From Sclerodactyla briareus (Eukaryota; Echinodermata; Holothuroidea; Dendrochirotida; Sclerodactylidae), in contig JAODTK010004776.1 in assembly GCA_026419785.1 (NCBI GenBank), positions 310,001-374,000 of the forward strand: DNA of 64,000 bases. Reading direction: 5' to 3'. Shown piece after piece: positions 46,874 to 59,869 of this stretch. The notes under the pieces are model-generated. The model saw only the letters and a program-made list of their open reading frames with translations, did not search any database and was not told the origin of the DNA. A program made the translations under genes and the position numbers. The number at the start of each line of letters is the position of its first letter. The stretch's first letter is position 1.

Positions 46874-49177
46874 AACAGGCCTGATGGGAATCATCCTAAA
46901 AATTGGCAAATAGCACCCTAGGTTCATTCATGATGCACTACCCTTTTTCACTTTGTCAATTGCAATTCATGACATTGACTAACACACATACAATCCTGAC
47001 TCTTTGGCCACACTCCTCTAGAAGATAACCCTGGCCGTAAAATCTATTGACCACAGAATATCCGGATTGGAAACTGATTCTCAATTTGCAATCGATCAGG
47101 CTATTATGTGGCACCATATCATGTTGGACACATACCCCTAATATCCTGGGTCAATCCACATTTGACTAACATGTGCCTCAGTTTCCTCCCTGAATGGTCC
47201 AGTCACAACAAATCTTGTAGGCAACTTAGGACAAAATGCAACAATGGCTGTATTTGTTTTGCAGTCATTTGTAAATGGGCATCACTGACATCATGTTTAA
47301 AACATGTAGCTCTTTGTATGAGATTGTAGAATAATAGATCTATAATTACATTTGGCTAAGTCTGTAGGAATGAACAAATGAGTTTTTTACAAACAAAATT
47401 AACTGTGTGCACTGCTTGGCGATTCCATTCTGTCATGAGGGTAAATGTTTTCATTTGTCACCACATGTTATTTTCTTGAGGTAATGAGTACTTTTGAAAG
47501 ATTGGATTGGGTCAAAATTATGTTTCCCCTTTTTCAGCTACAAATTACAAAACAATAATTGTGGGGCAACAGCCCCCAGACCGCAGTAGACATTAGATAA
47601 CCTTTCGAACTTTTTCGTCCATGAGTGGAACGAAAGATTCAGGGCTGTCCCAACTTTTTTTAAAATCCTTAGGAGGTTAGCGGTGAAATCATTTGCTATG
47701 AGGCGTTCGCTAGATTGTGACTAATGTGCAAAGTTTAATGTCAGGAATGTGGTACGGAAAAACTGCTATAGCACCTCATTTGTTCGAACATTTAGGGACA
47801 TATTGGTGGTGGTTTGTAGGACTTTCGATGGGTGTTGTCAGGGGAGAATTGTTCAGGGAGAAATGGTTGCTCTCACCGCTTCTTTGTTGCGCAGCGTTTG
47901 GTCCCCTCGGGGGGGGGGGGGCACACACACGTTCATGTCCGCTCTCTTTGCATATATTTTCAGTGAGTTTAACATCTTGATAAAAGACCAAACGTGTTGG
48001 TGGTCCTGGTTTCTCCTTCCACCAAATTGCAATGACACCCCAAATGGAAATAGTAAAATAAAACCTGCTGCATTGTCGACAACTGAATAATTAATGAATG
48101 AAAGACAAATACCTGTTTCCACAAATATATATTATTGTTTCAATAGAATGAATTAGCATATCAGGCACGAAGTTGTCTAATGCAAGATTTAAATGAATTT
48201 GTAAAAAATGTTTTATGAGCAGTTAGCCCCTTAATAGGTATAGAAAAAAAAAATACGTTACGAATATCTTTCACACCCTATTATATGTAAAACTCACGAA
48301 GCATAATCTTTTTAATTATCAAGAGCACTACCTCCAGCAGGATTTTGCACAGATGACAGATCCCCTGGTTGAGACAATAGCTACACTGACTTGGAACCAG
48401 GTATGAATGATTGACTGTGACAGTAAACACTCTCCTGATTGGGAACCTATCCCGATAGGCAATATGAGAATTTTTATGCTCACTTACTATGGCATGTACT
48501 ATTGCCCAGTAGGCTAAGATGGCTTGCATGGGCTTACTATGCCAGCCCTTCTCTGTTTTATTGTAAGCATGGTCCAACATTTTGAATTGTAATGTGAATC
48601 TATCCACCTGACTGTGTAGTCATGCTATGGGGTATTTGGAATTGTGCTCATACTAAAAATCCTGTAAAAATCATGAATATTCATGACCTGATAACAGACT
48701 AAACCACAGGTCTAAATTCACAGGTCCCTTTTCATGGGACACAGATCAGGAACTGTCTAGCTCAATGGGGAAGTGCAGTGAAGAGGCCTAAAGAGCATAG
48801 TCATCAATAAGGTACACAATCAAGCCCATTGAACAAGGACTATCTCTTTAGGTCACATAGTATGTTCCTAAGTAAAATCAAATTACTGAGAAAAGTAGAA
48901 TTTTCCTCTCCCTTTCATTCACCTCAGGGCAAAGGATTAAGTTATGGAGAGGTGTGATTCAACGTTATTAAGTGGGTAGCAAGTCATCCCCAGAGAGGTT
49001 GCAAAATGTGAAAATTATAAAAATGTGTGTTAGCTGGGCCAACATTCCAACAAATGGTCAGCGTGGATTCCAGTTGGGTGCTTAGTGAATTACATTCACG
49101 TAACTCCAGGGTTGGTTGTAGCAAATGTGTGGCAAAGAAATAATTTATTTTGATTATTAGTGTGACAACTATGATAT
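46874..49177. other. No gene seen
   Basis: A G12 run lies near 47910. The 108-codon minus frame at 48281-48607 has no motif. The sequence is otherwise AT-rich and shows no clear repeat. Confidence 0.35.
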
Positions 49178-50237
49178 TTAAAGGGAACTCCAGGCGAAGA
49201 GGTATGTTTTCCTTGCATTCCTAGATATTTTTCAGACATTCTTCTAACGTTGTTTTGATGGACTTGAAAGACCTCCTTTATCATTGTCAGCAGTGAATTC
49301 AAGTCCCGCCCTTGGTTGCAAGTCATAACCCAGGCGCGGTACCGTGGCCGCGCCATTATTGCACACTTTCAAATATCGCCCCAAATCGTGACGTTGTCAA
49401 CAACCAAGCAACCACATAGCTTCAGTGTGTGGCATGTACGTACGTGAGATTTATGCTCAGGCGCCCAGTATCAGAACACCAAGTTCTATCATACTTCTTC
49501 CAACAAAGAATACTTTTAATTTAGAACAAATTGGATGCTAGTTACACTGGTGGGGAGTCTCCACCTCATTTCTAGTGAAGTTATGGCCTACAACCGATTA
49601 GAAAAATTATCACCAGAAGCATAATTTCTCATTCGTCCAACAATCTTTTCGAACTCGCTCGGTCCGCATTACACACAAATCATTAGAGATGCCCATTGAG
49701 TTAGTGTATGTGGAGATCCACTGTACAAATTTCCATAGACGAGTTGTCGTAGAGAGGCGCATATCGATTGTCTTTAATCATGTGACTGCTTGTTTTTGTG
49801 TCAATTTATTTATGTCGTCAAAAATCCAGTCATTTTGTTCAGAATTTTTCGACAAGAAATTGGGATGAAAATGCTAATTAGAAAGGGAAGTGGTAGTACA
49901 GAATATAAAGTATGACGAGGCCATGCTAAAACTTCAACTGATCTTGATCAAATAACAGTTCATATTGGACTGGGATAGCAGATGTTATCTGTTATTCGGT
50001 TAACATAGCAGTCTGGGTCGCCGCTTACGTCACATTAATGAGATCTCAATAGTCACCTAAGAATGGTGCTGTGGCACGAGCTCTGTTGTTATGGCGTCAT
50101 TATCCAAGCGTGAAGTTTGAACTCGTGTTTTTGATCTTGGAGGTGCGTCGTTCAGAGCGCTCAAAATGCGGATGAGAATGGTTTGAAATATGCATAAAAG
50201 TAGGCAACATGTCTCTTGGCCTGGAGTTCCCCTTTAA
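49178..50237. mobile_element. Non-autonomous DNA transposon with TTAA target duplication
   Basis: The left end TTTAAAGGGAACTCCAGGCG, AAGAGGTATG and the reverse complement of the right end, TTTAAAGGGGAACTCCAGGC, CAAGAGACATG, match over about 30 bases with few differences. TTAA borders both ends (49178-49181 and 50234-50237), and the element starts AGGG. The body (1052 bases) has no transposase. TTAA target use is known for piggyBac and Kolobok superfamilies; I cannot decide between them. The near-perfect termini suggest fairly recent insertion. Confidence 0.8.
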
Positions 50238-50928
50238 ACAAACACTCCCCCTAACAGGGGTGCCTGTGGTATGCATGATGAAAGCTGTACCCCCCATGTC
50301 ATAACCCCACCCCCCTCCTCCTCTCGCCTATGTAGCAAGATAATGGGGTTGCGTCGTAGCCGGGTGTGGTGGGATTAATGGCCAGAAAAAGCATATATAT
50401 GCTTTGTGGTACAGTAGAACGACTGCTGGAGAAATCAGTCATTTTGTTTTAGAACATCAATCCATATAGATTCGATAACTGTAAAAAAAACCAATAAGGA
50501 GTGATTAGTTAGTGTACTATTGTTGTTTAAAAAAGACAGGGATCAGTGAGCATGCGGATTCTAGCAACGAGAACCTCAAGGATGATAACAACTCCCTGTT
50601 TGGAATTCTTTCTGTGTCCCGTATCCACATGAACATTGCTGATCATATGATGTTGTTTGCAATGGAAAAATCCACGTTATTCCTCAATATTTCTGTGTTC
50701 TGATCCCAGTGGATCCTGCCATCTGTAATTTTGTGCCCAAGCCTTTCGCCTAAAAGGCTGAATTCCATAGAAGCGGATCTGGGATGAGGCAAGGCACTAT
50801 GAATGACCATTCTCCTGCGAGAGGAAAAAGACAAGCTCAATAACAGCATGAAATCCTCAAAATAAAATGGAACATACACTGAGTATGCACGACTACCATG
50901 TGTACGATTGCAAGCAAAAATTCAGTCG
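50238..50928. other. Between two TTAA elements; no gene seen
   Basis: No exon or repeat was recognised apart from an ATGCATATATATGC-like piece near 50391-50402. Confidence 0.4.
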
Positions 50929-51356
50929 TTAAAGGGCCGGTCATACTAAACGATTTTCTATCGTTCTGCTTCACTTTCTTTTAGATTTCAGGCTGAACCG
51001 GCAAGAGGGGCTGTTGGTCCAATTGGTCAGTGAATAACTAGTACATTATCCCAATACCTTCTCAAGATCGAAAGTGTTCGAAAAAACCTCATCCTAAATG
51101 ATCGTCATAAATATCGAAAAATGGTAAAGAGTCGTACGATAAATCTTTGAGCTCAACGAAAAATAGGGAAATATATATTATCAAAACGCCGAGAAGGGCT
51201 TTTCCTCATTGGAATGGTTTGGCAAATAGCGAATCAGTCCTCCATCCATGTGGCAGGGTGTTCCAAGGCCGTCATATTATAGGCCGGTTTTTTCTTCCCC
51301 TGAACCAATATATCGATCGTGCACTACACGAATCGTTTAGTGTGACCGGTCCTTGA
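50929..51356. mobile_element. Short inverted-repeat element (MITE), TTAA on the left
   Basis: The left end AAGGGCCGGTCATACTAAAC, GATT and the reverse complement of the right end AAGGACCGGTCACACTAAAC, GATT match at 22 of 24 bases. The left flank is TTAA followed by AGGG, as in the element at 49.18 kb; the right flank is decayed (TTGA). It is about 420 bases and has no coding capacity. Apart from the TTAA-AGGG start, its ends differ from those of the first element, so they are different families. Confidence 0.75.
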
Positions 51357-52990
51357 GGCAAGTTGATTCTATAGAATACCTACCCAGTAAGCAATTTATT
51401 CATAAGTTTGCCTGAATTTATGGCCCTTTACGGCAAAATTATGAATTTCACATCCCAGTCCGTACAAACCGCCCATGCATCTATGGAATTCTAACCCTAC
51501 TGTTGATCCTTGACATTACTGGTTAACCAGCATAGCCACCTGGTCAGAGGATCAATATTTCATCGCCAGACTTAAATCTGTCATTGAGCAGATTAATTTA
51601 TTGGTCTATGAAGGAAATGCTGCAGGGTATAATATGGTTTAGGAAAAGTACTGAGAATTTGTTGTACCAAATCTTGCCCTATAATTTTAGCCTCAGGGTT
51701 TTGAGCATAGGCTAGATAAGCAGAGTCGTGGGAATTGCCTCGCTACAACCAGTAATCTGGGTTTTTTTTTTTCTTGTTTTCTCTATTTTACAGGCTTTCA
51801 GTAGCTCTATTGAGTTACCCTCGACCAAGTGTTGACAGTTATTAAGTGGATGAATGTTTATTAACCTGTATGGTTTATGCAATATATTCAAGAATAATAT
51901 AACGTAAGCATGCGACTCTGATAGCTTATTGCATGACCACTATCTTCTTGGTATTGAAGATATTCTAATTGGTCAAAAAGGAATACCTTAAAAGATGGCC
52001 TTTACCTGAATGACTGTCATATCTCATTCAGGCCACCCACAAAACTAGCCTGTGTGATGAAGCAGACGATATGAGGAGGAAGCGTTCTAAAAATAGAGGG
52101 TCTATGCTCTTTGGGATACCATATAAGTCTTATGTTAGCAACTATCGTCTGCAGGACTTCGTTGACAAATCCTGAGAGAAAATTGGGACCTGCTCATTGC
52201 AATTCACGCGCACGACGTAGATGTCAATCATTAGTGAACAGGCCCGTGATATGGATGGGAGCATCCCTGGATGAATCCGCGAAAGATTGCTCCAAATTTT
52301 GGTTATGAATATTTCAGAAGACTTTTTATAACCTATTACAATACCAAAAAGCAAAATTTACCCAGTGGCATCTAAAGGTAAGATGAAACAAAGCCACTGC
52401 TTTAGATCTGCGCAGGCGTATTGCGGCAGGTTTAGTACCGCCGCAACAAGTTTAAAAAAATCTGAATCTTCAAATTGGAGAACTAACGTGAAGGCACTAT
52501 GCATAGTGAGTCCTGCACAAATATTTAACCTTGTAATCAGAAGGCGGCCATTTCATGATCACCCTAAAATATGTATTAATTAATTATGGAGCAGGCACAT
52601 ATGTTTGGTCGCATTGATTAATACCACACACAAACACGCAGGAATTTGCTGTCTCAAGTTGGGGGGTTTTAAGTAAACAGTCCTCCCTTTGGTCATTAAC
52701 TACTTGAAAAATGATACCTTGTGTCTATAATCCCTACTTTCCTGAAATGTGTTTTCTAGGGGGGTTTCATCTGCTTAGCTGGTACTGAGAATCACAAGAC
52801 ACTGTGGAGTTATATGAATTCTAAATTCACAAAAGGATGGTTCAATCAGGGATCGAAACAATATGGACAAAAGTTAATGGTTGTCAAGTCGATTACATAT
52901 CTGGGATTATGAGTACATGAAAAGTACATGAAAAAAGTTGGCGGGTCCAGTGGTAGGGTAGGCACACAGACAAACAAACTTCCCTTAATG
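51357..52990. other. No gene seen
   Basis: No splice-framed exon was found. A TTGCGGCAGGTTTAGTACCG-type GC patch near 52420 is isolated. Confidence 0.35.
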
Positions 52991-52993
52991 CTA

Positions 52994-53100
52994 TCTCGGA
53001 GATGCAGTGGCGGCGGAACCGGGGGGGCTGGGGGGCTCAGCCCCCCATTGAAAAAAATGAGGGAGCAAACGCTTGTTTAGCCCCCCCAATATTTGCAGGG
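52994..53100 (+). mobile_element. hAT-like transposon terminus
   Basis: GCAGTGGCGGCGGAACCGGG followed by G/C runs that fold back (GGGGGGCTCAGCCCCCC) and later AGCCCCCCCAATATTT is the typical look of hAT-type 5' termini in animal genomes. No partner end with the same sequence was found, so it is probably truncated. Confidence 0.35.
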
Positions 53101-56100
53101 GCTTCAGAAAAACATTCAATGTATGTATTTAATTGCTATCCTGATTGGTGAAATTAATATTTCAACAGTTCTAGGAATACTCCGTGAATAGTGACAATCA
53201 ATCATATAAGCACTCTGGATGCTATATATAGATGGCCGTATGGGATACTCTTGAGGCAAAGGCCTGTACCTGCGGCGTCGCATCGGTTTGCCATATTCAC
53301 TGTTTCTGCATTCCTCACCCACTGCACCTCACGTAGCCTATGTACACACTAATATCTATCGGCCACAGTATGTACCATAGCCCGTTGGTAATCTTGCTCC
53401 GGCAACCCATCAAATCAAATCAATCGATTGCGATGCTGTCAGGACGTAGAGCCTATCACTTAGTTACTACTAAATATGACCTAAGTCAGATGGCCTTCAA
53501 AATGAATTTAACAATTGACACTTCGGTTTTGTATATATAGGTACGCATTATAAAAGCCAGTGGGGCAGTATTATTTCCTTGTGTTTATTTCGCTGGTAAT
53601 AAGCCTTGTACGTGAGTAACCGAAATGAGGCTAAAACTATTTCGAATTAATTCAGACAAAACATTGTTCCTATAGCATGTGTTCATGCTTCATTCTTTCA
53701 GAGAGTTAAGAAAATATGTAAAAATTAAGTAGTAACGATTATGAAAAGTATCCATTTGAAAAATGGTATGTAGGCCTAAGTTGAGCAGTAAGTTGGTAGC
53801 TATCATTTCAGCACAACAAGAGCCATACCAATTAAAGAATTAAAATTTCGGTGGGATCACCCTCATCCACAACAGTGTAAGGATAACTTTGTCGGTCAAT
53901 ATGGTCAAATTTGCAATTTCAAATGGTCGCCTTTAAACATATGCTAAATTACTGCACATGGGCAAAGCTAACATTCATGGAGGAAACGACCACCGCGCCT
54001 CCTCAACATGTCAAACACGTACCATACTTAGAAAGAAAGGTGTTTCAACATGTTAAATAGGCTTGGATCCAAATGAATACCTATTGTACGGAGTGGACAT
54101 TTGTCATTCAACTTGTATTAAAGATGTTAAAGAGGATTGTGTCAATTAAAATAAATCTTGTAAGCAATATACTGCACCTAGCAAATTAGAAGATACGATT
54201 ATATTGAACCAAATGGTATATTTCCACACATTTTTTTCCGTCCAAATAAAATTGATTATAATAATAAGGTAGGAAAAGTCCGCTTCAAATTCACCTATAA
54301 GCCCCAATTAAACGATGTTTGTCGTGACGTCATGCAAAATTCGCCCCGTTTTGTTTTGCATTTTTCTCCTGATTCGTTCTTGATATTCATGCAATTTCAC
54401 TACATGAGACCTGTATTTAATCCTAGATATTTGTAGCACAGCCACTCGGCAAAAATGCCGTTCAGGCCATCTAGAGGGCCTGGAACCCCCCCCAAAATTT
54501 CTTCACGCTTGCGCCAACTTAATGGTGTGGCGCTTAGCTTAGATAGTAACAGCACATTAGCTCCCCCAATAAAAAAATACATTCCGACCGCGCCTGCTTG
54601 AGATGCCAAACTGAAAATTATCAGGTGTTTGCTGGTTCACCATTCTACAGAGGTCATATAGAACTGGTGATAGCATGAGGAGATGGTGTTTAGTTACGTC
54701 AGATAATTGACTTATGGTTTGTAAAAGATTAATTATTGTTGAAAAGTATGGCGGGCGGAGATCTGCCAAGGTTTTGTGCAGGTAGCTATGGGATGTGTGG
54801 TTTTTGTTATGAGGAGTTTCAATAACCGTATTCATTCCGCTAATCACCCATCTCCCGTGTGAGCCGGGCCCACCCAACTTCCTTGCAAACTCTTGTAATA
54901 AAAAGTATTTGCCCGGCCGAAAAGCCTAAAGATTCCCCTGTGCATGTCAGAAGTAGCACAGCACGACGCGGGAGATTCATGCGAGGCAATTGCATACAGT
55001 CATACTCCATACAGTGACACAAACAACATGGTATATATAATGTGTGACTGTAGTTGCAGTCACTTCACAATCAACTCATCACACCCCAATCGCTCGATCG
55101 AGCGCTTAGCGATCGCCGCGATGGACAAGTTGTGGCTGTGACTGGCCGTTGACCTAAGGTAACAACCCATGAAGAAGGGGTGATTAACAATTCTTACTGG
55201 CTACAACGATTTTTAAATAATACTTTTAGGCAATGAATTTTAGCAACTGCATATCCAAATTCATGCAGTTGTTCTTGCCTTCGGTATCTCCATGACAATC
55301 GAGGCAATGTTTCGTTATGTGTTGGCATGCAGTATGTGTGCTTGTATTACCATGGCCTTCGTAGTTTGAGCGTTTGTAGCGCAGATGAACAGTATATAAA
55401 CTAGTTATGTTACGGCTGAAGGAACGTCGTTTTTCTGAGTTCCATTTACGGGCAGGGTTGGGTTGGTCGTGAGGGGGGAGGGGGTGGATCACTGCATGTG
55501 CAAATAGCAAGACATCGGTTTTGCTTCCAACCTGTGTGATCTTTTGACTGTGTGTTACGTACAGTGTAGTCCCAAAAAATCACTTTAAAAACGAAAGATG
55601 AACAAATTGTAAAGTTATACTTATCGTGGAGCGCCCATCCATGAAGCTTTGACAAGCGCCTAGGCGCTACGGGATGAAGTATGGTAGATGTTTTGCACAC
55701 TGATACATGCCAACACAAGAGCCAATGTACCCTATGACTTTGACAAAATAACATTATGACCTCATTAAATGTAACCATGAGTGGAACTTACTTATACAAT
55801 GACCAAAACCAAAAGTACATGGTTGGGCCCACTTCTAACTGCTCATACTACTCTATGTTAGTGACGGACCCAGCAATATCATGAAGATTATGGAACCACC
55901 AGTGAGGCCATTAATGAGACATATAACAATTTTAACTTGAGTGGTGGAGAAAGAAATCTATAACAACACGTAAACAGGTGTTGTGAGAGAGAGAGAGGAG
56001 AGAGCTGCAGTTGTCTAGAAAGGTCCAACCCCAACTATGAGGGGGTTGTGCGGTAAGCTGTGGTATATGTCTATACACTTGCCTTAAAGTACAATGGTCA

Positions 56101-56374
56101 TGAAAAAACAACTTTTCTAATTCTTTGCGAATATGCTATCAAAAGATGAAAATGGCCCTGGTTATGGCAGGGGATTGTAGAGAACTTTATGATCCACCAA
56201 AACTCAATTCTCATGTGCCTGGAGGAAACTACCCCCCCCCCTCAAAGAAAAATCAGGACTCCAAGTTTCATGAAATGTCCAAAAAATGTTCTGGAATTTA
56301 CCTTGTAAATTATCACAGGGAGACCCTTTGCATTGGTGTGCTTGGAAGACTGGAAGCTACTGCCATTGCTGGAT
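53101..56374. other. No gene seen
   Basis: Contains a perfect CGCTCGATCGAGCG palindrome at 55091-55104 and a short (GA)n at 55986-56004. The 106-codon minus frame at 54557-54877 has no known motif. Nothing else can be supported. Confidence 0.35.
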
Positions 56375-56500
56375 ATCAGAGGTGCACCCAGGAGCATAAA
56401 TTTGAAAATATTCTAAACAAGGCGATCCCACCCAGTGTCTCGCCTGTTGCGCGATCTGTTTTACGTCTATTAGTCCCATGAAAACAATTACAGGCATTCC
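56375..56500 (+). repeat. GTTGCGCGATC-core repeat, copy 3
   Basis: GATATCAGAGGTGCACCCAG leads into AAGGCGATCCCACCCAGTGT, CTCGCCTGTTGCGCGATCTG and on to CATGAAAACAATTACA. It is colinear with copy 2 at 41.2 kb. Confidence 0.55.
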
Positions 56501-56629
56501 ACGTGTTGCTTAAAGATTTGGTATCAGCATTTGATAGAAACAGCCTACTAATCATTGACCTTTTCCAATTCGAAAGGACTTGATTATTGACAATGTCTAC
56601 TACGAAGTAAACGTTTTGTGTAATGTGAA

Positions 56630-57160
56630 CTGAAATTTGCCTAAATTAGCAAAATTAGGCAATTTTACCCAGGTTTCACAAAAAATCCACAAACTTTAAA
56701 ACCACACATAAATTATGCAAATAAGACACATTGCATGACCTCCCTTGACCCTGAACCATAAAAAAAAATTGGAACTCAATGTAACCATGACCCACGGCTA
56801 GGGTGGTTTCATGAAATCCAAGCAACTTAAAGATTTTGCAAACTTATGCAAATTAGGTATGTTGAATGACCTCCATTGACCCCAAATCTTTTTAAAAGTT
56901 TTGGGACTGAAGGTAGACCATATTCAGTGTTCCGTGAAGCTCCGTGAAAATCCCATAACTTTTGAATTTTGCATAAATTATGCAAAGTAGACGACTTAAT
57001 TCACCATATTTTTACACGAAAATCTACTAAGTTTCTCTACCTTAATCCTGATCTATGTGCCAAACCAAGTCCCATAGCACGAAACGGTTCATCCTATCCT
57101 TCTAACGAGCCTAACAATAATAACATCAAAGAGGCTCTTCTACTTAATCAGTGACTTTGG
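56630..57160 (+). repeat. AT-rich interspersed repeat, three tandem units
   Basis: ATAAATTATGCAAATAAGAC, AACTTATGCAAATTAGGTAT and GCATAAATTATGCAAAGTAG begin three units of about 130 bases. The first two are followed by ATGACCTCC.TTGACCC, and each unit carries GTTTCA.GAAA or GTGAAAATCC-type phrases. Confidence 0.65.
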
Positions 57161-58151
57161 TGCCCAAAATCTAATCATATCATGTTTCCCCACCCCGGCG
57201 ACCCTGAAATTTTTGTCGCAATCGTGACAACACGCCATCGTGACCACTAAGAGTCTCCTCCTGAATTTTCATTCAGGGCAAGACCAAAACCTGATGTCCT
57301 CAAATTGAAAATGTTACATATAAAATTAATCCTTTACCTATACATACACAAGACTCTCATTCCACTTTCTGTGTTCCAGAAGCCTGTAGTTAAATCCATT
57401 ACCCATTCATTCATTTCTGACCAGTTCTAAGAGGAAAGTAGAGACCGGGGTCCACTAGTGCAGAAATTCCAATAGTAGTATCACTTTCACTGCTCTGTGG
57501 TAGGGGAGCCTCTCTTCAGTGGTACTATGATTCACCATGATTGTAATCCAAGATGCCCAGAGACTTGCAACCATCCAGACAACATGTCAAGCACTGCCAA
57601 TAGGGACTGTCTCCAATGTCAATGTGCTGACTGACCATTGGCCCAGCCAGAATGAAATTTCAGTAAATTTCAGCAAAGTGGATTTTTTTTTCCAAAGAGA
57701 AATGCCCCTGGTACTCGTATTAGATGTAGGTTAAATTTGGAGGTAGATCAAAATGCCCAGCCACGAGCCCACAGCCCTGTCCCCAGCCTGAAACCTTCAC
57801 ATGGTTCCCCCTCCTCCTCCATATCACACAGCTGATGCCGATTCCAAAGGAATAGTCAACATGAGCTATATGTGGTACACAGACCCATGCCTGAACCATG
57901 CAATTTCAGCTCAGGGGAAGGGCCAGGAATGCCCTGGATGTGAGCAGCATCTCATGTCCTGGCACAAACATCTAACGCTGTCCTCTCTGGCCAACAACAA
58001 TTTTTCTCCCCATCTCGCCAGGAATTTGAAAAGCTGCACAGAGCTATCGTTAAACTTAGAGCAACATCCCTTGTTGGGCTGTATGCACTCAAGTCCTCCA
58101 CTCCCTCCTTGCCCCCCCCCCCTCCGCAACAACCTCCCTGCTGATTGAGCC
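57161..58151. other. No gene seen
   Basis: A C9-C10 run lies near 58111. The frame at 57801-58148 starts in a proline-coding C-rich stretch and shows no domain. Confidence 0.35.
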
Positions 58152-58235
58152 ACTGTTCTCAGCCCAGGTACCACTGTTCTCAGCCCAGGAACCACTGTTC
58201 TCAGCCCAGGAATCACTGTTCTCAGCCCAGGTACC
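58152..58235 (+). repeat. Four tandem 21-base units
   Basis: ACTGTTCTCAGCCCAGG is followed by TACC, AACC, AATC and TACC in four successive 21-base copies. The unit length is a multiple of 3, so the minus strand reads VPGLRTV repeatedly, but there is no gene around it. There are no spacers, so it is not a CRISPR array. Confidence 0.95.
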
Positions 58236-59869
58236 AATGCACCTGATATGATCTGACTAGACCACAGCTGGTGCAGCACTACTGGCAGCCTAGAGGAAGT
58301 CTGGACAGGTCATCAGTGGCCATTGACCCTGCTTGATTATATGTATACCATAGCCAGAGGGGTATTATAGGATTCACCACTTTCAAGGAGAGGGTGCATG
58401 AGCATGATATGACAGCTGCTATGTGCAGCTTCCCATGCACAATCATACATAGCCTGTAGCCTACATGGTCTGTCCTGATAGTTGGGTAATGTTAGACAGA
58501 CAAGGTGGACTGTTCTGAGTCATATTTTGACCCTGAAAACAGATTGACAATTGGGCTTTAGGGAACAACATTAGTGACGTGTGACTAGGAAAATGCAGAA
58601 AATTAACAGAAAAATAGGAAGCAGATTTTCTCTTTAGAAATGCTATGTCAGTGATTATGAGGTGGATGGAGGAGAAGGGAGGGGCAGGGGGAAGCAACGC
58701 TGTCACCAAGCAGGGGTGGGATAGCTGATGATAGTTCCTAAAGAACAGTCACTGTTATGTACAGCATTTGAGAAAGCTGACAGTATCCTGCTTTGTAGAA
58801 ACCAAATTCTCCTTTCTTCCACTTTGTAAAATTGTTCACACTTGTTCTTTATGGACTTGTTTTCGGGAAAACCACATATTTCACCAAGTGGTATCCATGA
58901 TCCAATTAAAAAGTGAGTGTTAAACCAACTGATAATATATCTGAATTATTCTGATATATTATCAAACTGTCAACACTATAATTTCGGAATTTCTTGACTC
59001 ATTCCTGATAAGATGTGTCCAAGTTGGACCAGCAGCCGTTGGCAGCAGAATGCAGGGGTTTAAACTGGATTGAACCAGTTGCGGAGCTCAGTGGGATAAT
59101 GCGAGTTCATTGACATGGAATTATTACAACATCACCTCAAGGGGAATCCTGGCTAATATAATCATGTGCACTGTACAGTAGTTAACAAGCTTTATTTAAT
59201 TTTACTATCTAAATCTACAGTATATATATATTATAAGTTTGCTGTCTTCGATTAATCATCGCCTTTGGCGACATTTGATCGATAACATCATCTCTTTTCG
59301 AATTTCATGCAACTTCTTTGAAAGAAAACATATTTTTCTGTTCATCCTCAAATTCCACAAAAGTTGTGGAAAACTGTTACCTATAGTTTAACATAGCACC
59401 AATCACTTGTGTAGCATCCTTGGGAGCAATTCCAGAAAACCTGGGATAATGTCCATATAGTTTTGGAACAAACTTATTGCTATGTACTTCCAAAAGTGTG
59501 TAGCAATCCTGCAATATTTTGTGACACGACACCAGCTATTTCAAACTGGCAATTTTAGGGAATGTACATTGAAGATTGTACAGTATGCAATGCACCCGGT
59601 CTACCGGAGCAGCAATAAGTCTTCAACATCAAAGGCACCCTGTTGGGCTCATTAGCCGCACATTCCATAATCAATCCCATACTACGTAGGAAAGGAGACA
59701 TGTACATCATCCCTCTATGGAGTCCATAAAGGTTAAACAAATTGTTCCTGATAGTTCATTTGTACAGGGGATACCAATTCACAGTGTGTATGCATAGCTG
59801 GTTTGTGGTAATAGGAAATAGCCAGATGAAATACCCTACATTACATGGTATCAACCGAAAGTTACATGT
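58236..59869. other. No gene seen
   Basis: Contains ATAATATATCTGAATTATTC then TGATATATTAT near 58932-58962, which can fold into an AT stem. No exon was recognised. Confidence 0.35.

Noticed and set aside
58152..58235. Regular short repeats reminiscent of a CRISPR array
   Set aside because: The four copies are directly adjacent without spacers and the context is eukaryotic.
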